A stretch of 64,000 nucleotides of DNA. Origin: Asticcacaulis benevestitus DSM 16100 = ATCC BAA-896 (GTDB taxonomy: Bacteria > Pseudomonadota > Alphaproteobacteria > Caulobacterales > Caulobacteraceae). Under the pieces are notes generated by a model, which saw only the letters and a program-made list of their open reading frames with translations, was not told where the DNA came from and made no database searches. The stretch is from positions 124,001-188,000 of the forward strand of contig NZ_AQWM01000005.1 of the NCBI RefSeq assembly GCF_000376105.1. Direction: 5' to 3'. Of this stretch, positions 42,781 through 51,088 are shown piece after piece. Each line of letters starts with the position of its first letter. Position 1 is the first letter of the stretch. The translations under genes and the position numbers were made by a program.

Positions 42781-43947
42781 TCATGTCCGGGTATCGTATT
42801 GCGCGACCGCCATCAGCGAGTCTTCAAAATCCATAAGGATATCGCCATATTCGGCCGGCGTCAGACGTTGGGTCAGCATCTGCTGCCCCATCCGATACGA
42901 CCAGAACGAGCCGATATGGCTAAGGATGCCGATGCTTTCGCCCAGTTCGTAAAACAGGCTGGGCCCATCGAGCAGAAAACGACGGAACGGGCCGGGGTTT
43001 GAGGCATCGACGAGCGCATGATAGGCGGTATCGTAAACACCGAGCGTGCGGCCGACAGCGGCGACGGCATTGACGATGCTTCGCGCCAGACGCGGACGCG
43101 TCTCCTTCAGGTATTCGCGCATGCCTTCATCGCAGGCACCGAGCGGCTGATAGGTGGCCAGGCCTTCCAGTACGCGGCGCATCTCTTCCTGCAACTCGAT
43201 GTGACGCCACTTGAAATAGAGAAAGCCGCGCCATGAGAAAATGCCATCGGAGAACTCGTCGTCCGACATGCGCAGAGTCGCCTTCAGGGGCCACAGTTCC
43301 TTGTCGAGTTCGTTGGCGAGAATTTTGCCGGCCAGCTTGATAGCCGCACCGCCGCTCATCGAACTTGAAAAGGCGGTACGGACCAGGCGTTCGATTTCCT
43401 CGTTGGCAAAACCGATCATGCGCTGGATATCATAGGGCGAGATTTTCAGATAGCAGGCGCCGGGGCGATTGCCGTGGCGCGCCAGATGTTCGCGCACCAG
43501 GAACGGATCGAGCGACGGCAACTGATCAAGCAGCTTCAGCACCTGCACATCGTTGCTGGAGGCGACATCGTCGGTATTCAGATAGGCGCGGCAGAAGTGC
43601 TCGAAACCGATCTGGTTGACCATGATCGAACGACCACCAAGCTTCAGATCGTTGACGTCAAACGGCAGGATGATCTTGGTGGCGGTGCGGCGGATGCGCG
43701 TAAACAACTCGCGCTCATTGCTGCGCAGGGTATGTTTGACGAGGATGCACTTGTTAAGCTGGGAGTCGCGGAAAAACGGCTTCAGCTGGTAATCTTTTTC
43801 GCGCGCCGAGGTGGCGTAAACCTGCGACAGATTCAGGACGCGACTGGTCGAGGCCGTATCACCCAGATTGGCCAGGCTGCGGACATCGCGGTTGAAATTG
43901 GTCGTGCCTGGACCGGCAGTCTTATCCATGACAGCAAACGCATTCAT
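42781..43947 (-). CDS. Unknown conserved protein, paralogue A
   Basis: 388 residues, no membrane or export signal, family not recognised. Shared core with paralogue B: TKIILPFDVNDLKLGGRS near 94-111, LPSLDPFLVREHL near 150, RMSDDEFSDGI...WRGFLYFKW near 230 and AEYGDILMDFEDSL at the end. Its ATG overlaps the stop of the response regulator gene by 4 bases (ATGA), so it is made together with that regulator. The close coupling suggests that the protein is a partner or output of the regulator (inference). Confidence 0.82.
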   Translation of the reverse strand: MNAFAVMDKTAGPGTTNFNRDVRSLANLGDTASTSRVLNLSQVYATSAREKDYQLKPFFRDSQLNKCILVKHTLRSNERELFTRIRRTATKIILPFDVNDLKLGGRSIMVNQIGFEHFCRAYLNTDDVASSNDVQVLKLLDQLPSLDPFLVREHLARHGNRPGACYLKISPYDIQRMIGFANEEIERLVRTAFSSSMSGGAAIKLAGKILANELDKELWPLKATLRMSDDEFSDGIFSWRGFLYFKWRHIELQEEMRRVLEGLATYQPLGACDEGMREYLKETRPRLARSIVNAVAAVGRTLGVYDTAYHALVDASNPGPFRRFLLDGPSLFYELGESIGILSHIGSFWSYRMGQQMLTQRLTPAEYGDILMDFEDSLMAVAQYDTRT

Positions 43948-44855
43948 TGTGACACCTTACGATTGGTTTTACGCTTGTTGACGAGAGTATTGAGATGTTT
44001 GACGATATTGACCGCTTCGTCCGGGTCGGCGTGCGGTGTTTCGTTAAGACGGATCAGAGCGTCGAGGTGAACATCGAGCACCTCCTCTTCAGCCTGCTCA
44101 CCGAACAGGTGGACATAGGCATTCAGGGACTTGGTGGCCTGCTCGATCAGACGCATGCGCAGGTCATGCGCCAAGGTCTGCGTGTGCACCAGCCGCACGA
44201 CCACCTGATTGATCTGATCGCGGTTAAGCTTCTGCCCTGGCGTTCTGCGCATCGCGCCGCGGAGAGCTTCGATCTCGGCGGCCATAGGATTTTGGAGGAC
44301 TTTGGCGGCCTCATCGGCATCACCTTCACGACGCAGAAGGCCGGGATGCAGGGCCGACTTGCGGCGGCGGCGATCGGGCCCGACAAAATCTGGCGCGGCG
44401 ACGAACTCGCGTTTCTTGACCAGGGCCGAGGATATCGCCTTCAACAGGGTGGAGGTCGAGAACGGCTTGACGACAAATTCGTTGATGCCGGCATGGCTGG
44501 CCACGGTAACGTCAAACACACGCTGGCGCGCCGTCAGCATAACAATAGGCAATTGCGGATTGGGGAAGCGCGGATCTGGCTTGAGCGCCGCCTGGCGAAT
44601 ATGGTTGACCAGCTCGATGCCGGACATGCCAGGCAGTCCCCAGTCGAGCAGCAACAGGTCGGGCCCTTGAGTCTGGATATGCTCGATCGCCTCTTCGGCG
44701 TCACGAGCGAAGCTGAGATTGCTGAAACCGGCGGCGCGCAGGAGCTCCATCACCAGACGGCGCGAGGCATCATTGTCCTCAACGATCAACAGGCTCTTCG
44801 AGGCGCAATCGATCTTGCGCAGCAGCCTTGAGGTCTGTGAATGCACTGTGCTCAT
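43944..44855 (-). CDS. Response regulator with an unusual helical C-terminal domain
   Basis: 303 residues. Receiver (about 20-140): IVEDNDASRR, phosphoacceptor Asp71 in LLLLDWGLPGMSG, switch Thr in VMLTARQR and Lys130 in FVVKPFS. The remaining 160 residues hold no DNA-binding, GGDEF or enzyme motif; after a basic linker (GPDRRRRK) they are predicted to be helical (residues about 185-300), with VVVRLVHTQTLAHDLRMRL. It is the first gene of the operon with paralogues A and B. No kinase lies beside it; the many kinases elsewhere in the window are possible partners. Confidence 0.9.
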   Translation of the reverse strand: MSTVHSQTSRLLRKIDCASKSLLIVEDNDASRRLVMELLRAAGFSNLSFARDAEEAIEHIQTQGPDLLLLDWGLPGMSGIELVNHIRQAALKPDPRFPNPQLPIVMLTARQRVFDVTVASHAGINEFVVKPFSTSTLLKAISSALVKKREFVAAPDFVGPDRRRRKSALHPGLLRREGDADEAAKVLQNPMAAEIEALRGAMRRTPGQKLNRDQINQVVVRLVHTQTLAHDLRMRLIEQATKSLNAYVHLFGEQAEEEVLDVHLDALIRLNETPHADPDEAVNIVKHLNTLVNKRKTNRKVSQ

Positions 44856-45028
44856 ATGTTGGATTTTTTGTCCCTTAACCCGTCACCGCAGCCACCCTAG
44901 CGCAAAGGCCTTAACTTGGAGTTGATTTAACGCATTGTTTTTATGGTTAATTTTTTGTTTACCCTTACGGTCACGCGCACAGATCGATTAAACCGCCCCT
45001 TAACCTAAGCGTGATATCCTTATGCATC

Positions 45029-45418
45029 ATGAGACGCAGACACCTCCTTTTCCTGCTGGGCGCCTTTATCAGCGCACCGGCTTTCGCCAGTGAGCCCAAG
45101 AAAAAGGGCGGCGGCGCCGGCTATACGCAGTTTCCGACCATGACCGTCTTTACAGAGGCCAGTAAGCGTAAGCACGGCACGCTGAGCGTCGACATGGGCC
45201 TTTACAGCGAAGATGAAAAGCTGGTGGAGCTGATCAAACTGAACCAGCCGCGCCTGCAGGACGCCTATCTGTCACGATTGCAAGCCTACGCCGGTACGCT
45301 GAATGCGCGGTCTCTGGCCGATATCGGCTTCATCACCACCCAGCTCCAAAGCGCCACCGACGCCATTCTGGCGCGCAAGGACGCAAAGGTTTTGCTGGGC
45401 TCGGTCATGCTTAACTAG
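45029..45418 (+). CDS. Exported FliL-like protein
   Basis: 129 residues from the ATG at 45029 (an ATG 6 codons earlier is possible). The start MRRRHLLFLLGAFISAPAFA is an export signal with a twin-arginine look. The mature part has LSVDMGLYSEDEKLVELI and RLQDAYLSRLQAYAGTL, with TQLQSATDAILARKDAKVLLGSVML at the end; the order strand, helix, helix, terminal strand resembles the FliL C-terminal domain of flagellar basal bodies. The family call is tentative. It is divergent from the response regulator operon at 41508-44855. Confidence 0.6.
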   Translation: MRRRHLLFLLGAFISAPAFASEPKKKGGGAGYTQFPTMTVFTEASKRKHGTLSVDMGLYSEDEKLVELIKLNQPRLQDAYLSRLQAYAGTLNARSLADIGFITTQLQSATDAILARKDAKVLLGSVMLN

Positions 45419-45514
45419 GCCAGCAATTACAATTTGCACGCAGGTGCGAAAGCGGCCATAGTTTTGCGGTATTCGACTGTCAGGGTCGAACTGTCTTCTA
45501 AGGAGACCCGCAAA

Positions 45515-45925
45515 ATGACCACCCCCTCCCCCTTTGAAAATGGCCTGCGGCTGATGGCCGATCAGCAGCAGCGCGCCGCTCGCAGCCTGATCAACCTGAT
45601 CGAAATGATCAGCACCACCTCGCACCGCTACGCGCAGGACACCACCGCCTTCACCCAGGAAGCCCTGGCCCTGATGAACGAGGCGGCGAAGAAACAAGAC
45701 CCGTCGGCGATCGCTGAACTCCAGAAACAATGGGCCGCCACCTGCCTGAAATATGGTCAGGACCAGACCAAGGCAACCATGCAGTTCGTCGAACAATGCG
45801 GCAAGCAGGCGCTCACCGTCGCGGCGCATGTGCCACCGGAAACGCCCGCAGCAGCACCATCACCGGAAGCGCCGCCCGTAAAGGCGCCCAGACCCGCCCC
45901 GAAATCTAAAAAGACACAGGACTAA
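45515..45925 (+). CDS. Phasin-like protein
   Basis: 136 residues from the ATG at 45515, preceded by AAGGAG; the frame opens earlier (45434) without support. A helical region (about 5-100) with the spaced hydrophobics of phasins (LRLMADQQQRAARSLINLIE, QKQWAATCLKYGQDQTKATMQFVEQ) and an Ala/Pro/Lys-rich tail (PAAAPSPEAPPVKAPRPAP). Phasins coat polyhydroxybutyrate granules. The next gene, five bases on, encodes 3-hydroxybutyrate dehydrogenase, which strengthens the call. The motif match alone would be moderate. Confidence 0.75.
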   Translation: MTTPSPFENGLRLMADQQQRAARSLINLIEMISTTSHRYAQDTTAFTQEALALMNEAAKKQDPSAIAELQKQWAATCLKYGQDQTKATMQFVEQCGKQALTVAAHVPPETPAAAPSPEAPPVKAPRPAPKSKKTQD

Positions 45926-45930
45926 ATATC

Positions 45931-46719
45931 ATGACCGATCTCCACGGTAAAACAGCGCTTGTCACCGGTTCCACCAGCGGTATCGGCCTGGCGATCGCCA
46001 AGGGCCTGGCCGCGGCCGGTGCCAACATCATGCTGAACGGCATGGGTGATGCGGCCGCCATCGAGGCCGAACGCGCCGGACTGGAAAAGGACTTCGGCAT
46101 CAAGGCGCTGTTCAATGGCGCCGACCTGACCAAGGCCGATCAGATCGCCGGCCTGATCAAGGAGATCGACGACAAGCTCGGCGGGGTGGATATCCTGGTC
46201 AACAATGCCGGCATCCAGCATGTCTCGCCGATCGAGGACTTCCCGCCCGAGAAATGGGACGCCATCATCGGCCTCAACCTGACCGCCAGCTTCCACACCA
46301 CGCGCCTGACCTTCGCTGCCATGAAAGCCAAAAAATGGGGCCGTGTTGTCAACATCGCCTCGGCGCACGCATTGGTGGCCTCGGAGTTCAAATCGGCCTA
46401 TGTGGCCGCCAAGCACGGCTTGCTCGGCTTCACCAAGACCATCGCGCTCGAAGGCGCGCAGTTCGGCATCACCGCCAACGCCATCTGCCCCGGATACGTC
46501 CATACGCCGCTTGTTGATAAGCAGATTCCCGACACGATGAAGGCGCGCGGCATGACCGAGGAACAGGTGATCAAGGATGTGATCCTGGCGGCGCAACCGA
46601 CCAAGCAGTTCGTTACGGTCGAGGACATCACCGCGCTAGCGGTCTTCCTGTGCTCCGACGCCGGCAAGTCGATCAACGGCGCGCCCTTGAGCATCGATGG
46701 CGGTTGGGTGGCGCAGTAA
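45931..46719 (+). CDS. bdhA: D-3-hydroxybutyrate dehydrogenase (SDR)
   Basis: 262 residues, short-chain dehydrogenase. NAD-binding TGSTSGIG near residue 12, NNAG near 90, and the catalytic Ser...Tyr-X3-Lys in IASAHALVASEFKSAYVAAKHG. The substrate region with NAICPGYVHTPLVDKQIP and the IDGGWVAQ C-terminus match bacterial 3-hydroxybutyrate dehydrogenase, which oxidises hydroxybutyrate to acetoacetate. It forms an operon with the phasin gene, a fitting pair for use of stored polyhydroxybutyrate. No synthase (phaC) or depolymerase is in the window. Confidence 0.92.
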   Translation: MTDLHGKTALVTGSTSGIGLAIAKGLAAAGANIMLNGMGDAAAIEAERAGLEKDFGIKALFNGADLTKADQIAGLIKEIDDKLGGVDILVNNAGIQHVSPIEDFPPEKWDAIIGLNLTASFHTTRLTFAAMKAKKWGRVVNIASAHALVASEFKSAYVAAKHGLLGFTKTIALEGAQFGITANAICPGYVHTPLVDKQIPDTMKARGMTEEQVIKDVILAAQPTKQFVTVEDITALAVFLCSDAGKSINGAPLSIDGGWVAQ

Positions 46720-46837
46720 ATTCAGCCGTTTATTTCGCACTTACTAAATTTTTATGGAATCGCACCCCCACCCACAGCGCTTCCATACACCCCCTCCGCC
46801 ATAGTCCATCACGTCTTGGTGAGAAGGAATCACAACT

Positions 46838-47056
46838 ATGCGCAATACTGTTAAAATCATGACCGTCGCTGTCGCGGCTCTCTGTCTGTCCGTCGCTGCC
46901 TGCTCGAAGCCGGCGGAAACCACCACGGAAACCTCGACTTCGACCGAAGTCATGGCTCCCGCAACCGACGCCATGGCGCCGGCTTCGGACGCCGCTATGT
47001 CGGAAGCGGCTTCCGCTTCGACGACGACCACAACGACGACCACGTCGTCGCACTAA
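46838..47056 (+). CDS. Small Thr/Ser/Ala-rich lipoprotein
   Basis: 72 residues. A signal peptide ends in the lipobox SVAAC, with the lipidated Cys at 22. The mature 50 residues are of low complexity: TTTETSTSTEV, then alternating APATDAMAPASDAAM and a tail of Thr and Ser. It is probably anchored to the outer membrane as an extended spacer. AAGGAA lies 8 bases before the ATG. No family recognised. A terminator follows. Confidence 0.72.
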   Translation: MRNTVKIMTVAVAALCLSVAACSKPAETTTETSTSTEVMAPATDAMAPASDAAMSEAASASTTTTTTTTSSH

Positions 47057-47142
47057 CAAAGACTTCGCGACTGTACGGGTTGCACAAGCGACCCGTATAA
47101 CGACACAGGTATCCCTGACTGTGGTCGCGTTTCTTACAAAAA

Positions 47143-47169
47143 AACCCTCTCGCTTCTGGCGAGAGGGTT
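47143..47169. terminator. Bidirectional rho-independent terminator
   Basis: An 11-bp stem AACCCTCTCGC/GCGAGAGGGTT with a 5-base loop, an A-run before and a T-run after, between the convergent lipoprotein and ABC exporter genes. Confidence 0.92.
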
Positions 47170-47194
47170 TTTTACTTGGCAGATACTGAGATCT

Positions 47195-49069
47195 TTACTC
47201 GACCTCTGCGGCCACTTTAGCCAGCGTTTCGCGGGCGGCATCGGCGGCGCGCTGACGTTCCCACATCGCGTGATAGAGACCCCTGAGCGCCATCAGGTCG
47301 GCGTGCTTGCCGCGTTCGGCGACGACGCCATCCTTCAGCACCAGAATTTCATCGGCGCCAACCACGGTGGACAGGCGGTGGGCGATGACAAGGGTCGTGC
47401 GGTTCTTCGAGACGTCATCGAGCGAGGCCTGGATTTCACGCTCGGTATGGGTATCGAGTGCTGAGGTCGCCTCATCGAGGATAAGGATCGGCGGCGCTTT
47501 TAGAAGCGTGCGGGCAATGGCCACGCGCTGCTTTTCACCACCGGAAAGCTTGAGGCCACGCTCACCCACCTCGGTCTCGTAGCCCTTCGGCAGGGTGGCG
47601 ATAAAGCCGGCGATCTGCGCCGATTCCGCCGCTTCCTCGACCTGTTCGCGTGACGCACCAAACTGGCCGTAGCCGATATTATAGGCGATGGTGTCGTTGA
47701 ACAGCACAGTATCCTGTGGCACCATGCCGATGACCTTGCGCAGCGAGGCCTGCGTCACCGAACGCACGTCCTGACCGTCGATCTCGATAGAGCCGCTGGT
47801 GACATCGTAAAAGCGGTACAGCAGGCGTGACAGGGTCGATTTTCCGGCGCCCGAGGGCCCGACCACGGCCACCGTCTTGCCGGCCGGCACCTCGAAGGTG
47901 ACGCCTTTCAGAATCTGGCGATCGGGGTCGTAGGAGAAGTGCACGTCCTTGAAGGCGATGGCGCCGTCACTCACCAGCAACTGAGCTGCGTCAGGCGCAT
48001 CGATGACTTCGGCCGGTTCGTCGAGCAGCTTGAACATGGCTTCCATGTCGATCAGACCGGTCGAGATTTCGCGGTAAAGCGTGCCGATGAAGTTGAGCGG
48101 AATCGAAAGCTGGATCATGAAGGCGTTGATCATGACGAAGTGGCCAACCGTCTGCCGGCCTGTGGTCACTTCCCACGCCGACATCAGCATCACGATGGCC
48201 ATGCCGATGGTGAAGATCACCGCCTGCCCGAGGTTGAGCCAAGCCAGCGAGGTATAGGTCTTGATCGCGGCCTTTTCGTATTGCGCCGTCGCCTTGTTGT
48301 AGCGGTCGGCTTCCTGCTGTTCGTTATTGAAGTATTTGACGGTTTCAAAATTGAGCAGCGAATCGATCGCCTTCGACATCGAATCCGTGTCGGCGTCGTT
48401 CATGTCGCGGCGGATGGCGATGCGCCAGTTCGAGGCCACGATCGAGAACCAGACATAGATGACGACGGTGACGGCAACGACGACGACGTACCAGATGTTG
48501 AACTGATAGACGAGGATGATCGAGGTCAGGATAAACTCGATCAGGGTCGGAATGCCGACCATCATGGTCAGGCGGATAATGGTTTCGATGCCGGACTTGC
48601 CGCGTTCCATGACCCGCGACAGGCCACCGGTGCGGCGTTGCAGATGGAAGCGTAACGACAACTGGTGCAGGTGTCCGAAGGTGCGGTTGGCCAGGCCGCG
48701 CACGGCGTGCTGCCCGACCGCGGCGAACAGGGCGTCACGCACCTGATTGAAAACGTTCGACAAAAGGCGCGCCACATTATAGGCGACCACCATGATGATC
48801 GGTGCGGCGATCATCAGCGTCCAGAAGCTTGGCGGAGCCGTAGTGACCGGCGCAGCCCCTGGTGTCAGCGCATTGACCGCCCACTTGTAGGTGAACGGAA
48901 TGATGACCGTCACCACCTTGCCGATGAGCATGCACAATAGCGCGAAAATGACCTGAAGCTTCAGGTCGGCGCGGTCCGAAGGCCAGAGATAGGGCTTGAG
49001 AAACGCGAGGGTTTCGGAAAACTTGCCCTTGGATTTCGGCAGGGGCGCCTGAGCGGGAGGAGGACTCAT
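47195..49069 (-). CDS. Atm1/HMT1-type ABC exporter
   Basis: 624 residues from the ATG at 49069; the frame opens at 49159, but the extra part shows no likeness. Six-helix membrane domain (about 40-340) then ATPase (about 380-600): Walker A GPSGAGKS, signature LSGGEKQR, Walker B ILILDEATSALD. The segment LLNFETVKYFNNE in the membrane domain is the hallmark of the Atm1 group, which exports glutathione-linked compounds for iron-sulfur protein assembly or metal detoxification. It functions as a homodimer in the inner membrane. It is divergent from the Ldh-family gene. Confidence 0.93.
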   Translation of the reverse strand: MSPPPAQAPLPKSKGKFSETLAFLKPYLWPSDRADLKLQVIFALLCMLIGKVVTVIIPFTYKWAVNALTPGAAPVTTAPPSFWTLMIAAPIIMVVAYNVARLLSNVFNQVRDALFAAVGQHAVRGLANRTFGHLHQLSLRFHLQRRTGGLSRVMERGKSGIETIIRLTMMVGIPTLIEFILTSIILVYQFNIWYVVVVAVTVVIYVWFSIVASNWRIAIRRDMNDADTDSMSKAIDSLLNFETVKYFNNEQQEADRYNKATAQYEKAAIKTYTSLAWLNLGQAVIFTIGMAIVMLMSAWEVTTGRQTVGHFVMINAFMIQLSIPLNFIGTLYREISTGLIDMEAMFKLLDEPAEVIDAPDAAQLLVSDGAIAFKDVHFSYDPDRQILKGVTFEVPAGKTVAVVGPSGAGKSTLSRLLYRFYDVTSGSIEIDGQDVRSVTQASLRKVIGMVPQDTVLFNDTIAYNIGYGQFGASREQVEEAAESAQIAGFIATLPKGYETEVGERGLKLSGGEKQRVAIARTLLKAPPILILDEATSALDTHTEREIQASLDDVSKNRTTLVIAHRLSTVVGADEILVLKDGVVAERGKHADLMALRGLYHAMWERQRAADAARETLAKVAAEVE

Positions 49070-49240
49070 AAAAAACGGTCTTTCGGCAGCATGTACAGCA
49101 AGCGCCCTATATAGGCCGCACCCCGACATTCGCCAACCGAATTGCCGACTATATTTCATGCAGGCTCGCAGCTTATCATTTCATTTGTATATGATATACG
49201 TATTGCGATATGTGAGGCCTGATATATTGCGGAGATCACC

Positions 49241-50266
49241 ATGTCTGACACCCATACCCTGTCCCTCGACGACGCCTGGTCTTTGAGCGTCCGGATATTG
49301 GAGAGCAACGGTTTCTCGCCGGATCATGCCCGCGCCATCGCCCGCACCATCTGGCAGGGCCAGCGCGACGAATGCCATTCACACGGCCTTTATCGTTTGC
49401 TGGTCTGCACCCATACTTTGAAAACCGGCAAGGTATCGGCCAATGCCGTGCCGGAACTGACCGACGCGGCTCCCGGTCTGGTGCGCGTCGATGCCAGGGG
49501 CGCCTATTCGCTGCTCGCCTACGATACCGGACGTCCGGTTCTGATCGAAAAGGCGCGCAAGCAGGGCATTGCCGCGCTCGCCATCAATCACTGCTACCAC
49601 TTCTCCGCCTTGTGGCCCGAGGTCGAGGCCATCGCCGCCGAAGGTCTGGTGGCGCTGGCCATGACACCCAGCCACTCATGGGTGGCCCCGCATGGCGGCA
49701 CCAAAGGCGTTTTTGGCACCAATCCGCTGGCCTTTGCCTGGCCACGTCCTGAAGGCAATCCCTTTGTGTTCGACTTCGCCACCAGTGCGGCGGCACGCGG
49801 CGAGATCGAACTGCACCGCCGTGCCGGCAAGGCTATTCCCGAAGGCTGGGCGGTCGATAGCGACGGCCAAACGACCACCGATGCCGAAGCAGCCATGAAG
49901 GGCGCCATGCTGACCTTCGGCGGCCACAAGGGCTCGGCGCTTTCCGCCATGATCGAACTGATGGCCGGACCGCTGATCGGCGATTTTCTCAGCCTGGAAT
50001 CGCAGGCCTATGATGCCGGCGCCGGCGCCACGCCCTATCATGGCGAACTGATCCTCGCCATCGATCCCAAGATCTTCATGGGCGCCGATCATGCCGTACA
50101 CAGCCAGCGCGCCGAGGCTTTGTTTGATGCGGTTCTCGGTCAAGGCGCGCGCCTGCCATCACAGCGGCGCTATGAGGCCCGCGCCCGCAGCGAAGCCAGC
50201 GGCACGGTCACAATTCCGCAGGCGTTGTACGACGACCTACAGGCGCTGATCTCCGAAGATGAATAA
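49241..50266 (+). CDS. Ldh-family (malate/L-lactate/ureidoglycolate-type) dehydrogenase
   Basis: 341 residues. NAD(P)-dependent oxidoreductases of this family act on 2-oxo acids and related compounds and have a fold unlike the classical dehydrogenases. Visible signatures: DECHSHGLYRL near residue 45 (with the active-site His), AINHCYHFSALWPEVE, PHGGTKGVFGTNPLAFAWP and GGHKGSALSAMIELMAG. The ATG is preceded by GGAG at good spacing. Members include malate, lactate, ureidoglycolate and delta-1-piperideine-2-carboxylate reductases; the substrate cannot be decided here. Confidence 0.9.
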   Translation: MSDTHTLSLDDAWSLSVRILESNGFSPDHARAIARTIWQGQRDECHSHGLYRLLVCTHTLKTGKVSANAVPELTDAAPGLVRVDARGAYSLLAYDTGRPVLIEKARKQGIAALAINHCYHFSALWPEVEAIAAEGLVALAMTPSHSWVAPHGGTKGVFGTNPLAFAWPRPEGNPFVFDFATSAAARGEIELHRRAGKAIPEGWAVDSDGQTTTDAEAAMKGAMLTFGGHKGSALSAMIELMAGPLIGDFLSLESQAYDAGAGATPYHGELILAIDPKIFMGADHAVHSQRAEALFDAVLGQGARLPSQRRYEARARSEASGTVTIPQALYDDLQALISEDE

Positions 50267-50290
50267 TCTTCGGCAAGGGTGACCACCCGT

Positions 50291-50306
50291 CGCCGCTCAT
50301 GCGGCG
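50291..50306. other. Hairpin in a convergent gap
   Basis: CGCCGC/GCGGCG with a 4-base TCAT loop between the 3' ends of the Ldh-family and FrnE-like genes. There is no T-run. It lies directly beside the short repeat at 50309. Confidence 0.45.
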
Positions 50307-50308
50307 AA

Positions 50309-50330
50309 CCATGCGGCGCTTGAGCTGAAA
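50309..50330. repeat. Short dispersed repeat, copy 2
   Basis: CCATGCGGCGCTTGAGCTGA and two more bases, matching 32519-32540 at about 18 of 21 positions. It lies downstream of the Ldh-family gene and of the convergent FrnE-like gene. Confidence 0.4.
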
Positions 50331-50359
50331 AAAGAATACGGGTTGCTGCGCAGTGAGTA

Positions 50360-51028
50360 TTAACAGCCATCAATGCCGCAAGCATCGCCTTCGATAATCG
50401 GATTTTTAGCGGCCTCCGCAGAGGCGGCTTCAAGCGTTTGCAGGAAGGCCTGAACGGGTTGCGCGCCGGAGACGGCGTACTTGCCATCGACCACCACAAA
50501 TGGGACGCCGCGCACGCCGATGGCCTGCGCCTGGCGTTGATCGAGCGCGATCTGCATGTCGATCTCGGATGAGGTGAAGGCGGCATCGATATCGGTTGCC
50601 ATCAGCCCAAGATCAGCGCCGATCTCATGCAGCACAGCGCGATCGAAGATGTTGCGGCCATCGGTGAAATAGGCGCGATAGAGTTGCGCCACGGCCTCCG
50701 CCTGTTTGCCGCGCCCTTGCGCCAGCGCGATCAGGCGATGGGCATCGGTCGTATCGCCAGAGAGTGTGCCCGCGAGATGAAATTCCAGTCCGGCATCGGC
50801 GGCGCGGGCCTCAACCTGCGCCAGATTGGCACTCACCTGCTGGGGCGTCATACCATACTTATGCTGCAGCATCTGGTCGGTCGGGATGACGGATTGTCCC
50901 GGTGACAGGCGGAAGGCGCGATGGGTAATCTCGGCCTCACCGCCCCACTGGGCCAGAGCGGTTTCCAGTTCCGCCTTGCCGATATAGCAGAACGGACAGA
51001 TGACATCGGACCAGATTTCGATTTTCAC
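50360..51028 (-). CDS. FrnE-like DsbA-family oxidoreductase
   Basis: 222 residues. A thioredoxin fold with the active-site CPFC (VICPFCYIGK, residues 11-14) and a helical insertion (about 60-165). GVRGVPFVVVDGKY contains the cis-proline loop. No signal peptide, so it is probably cytoplasmic, as for FrnE-type proteins, which are disulfide isomerases or polyketide-linked oxidoreductases. A C-terminal CGIDGC pair may form a second redox centre. Confidence 0.9.
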   Translation of the reverse strand: MKIEIWSDVICPFCYIGKAELETALAQWGGEAEITHRAFRLSPGQSVIPTDQMLQHKYGMTPQQVSANLAQVEARAADAGLEFHLAGTLSGDTTDAHRLIALAQGRGKQAEAVAQLYRAYFTDGRNIFDRAVLHEIGADLGLMATDIDAAFTSSEIDMQIALDQRQAQAIGVRGVPFVVVDGKYAVSGAQPVQAFLQTLEAASAEAAKNPIIEGDACGIDGC

Positions 51029-51088
51029 AGCAGGGGCTCCATAATGACGTCTACTGTATGTAGTTGAGTTACAGTTTGATGCAAGGGA

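Noticed and set aside
44947-45003. CtrA sites (TTAA-N7-TTAA) between the response regulator and FliL-like genes
   Set aside because: There is one TTAA-N7-TTTA and one TTAA-N8-TTAA, but no exact TTAA-N7-TTAA; AT-rich promoters give such near-matches by chance.
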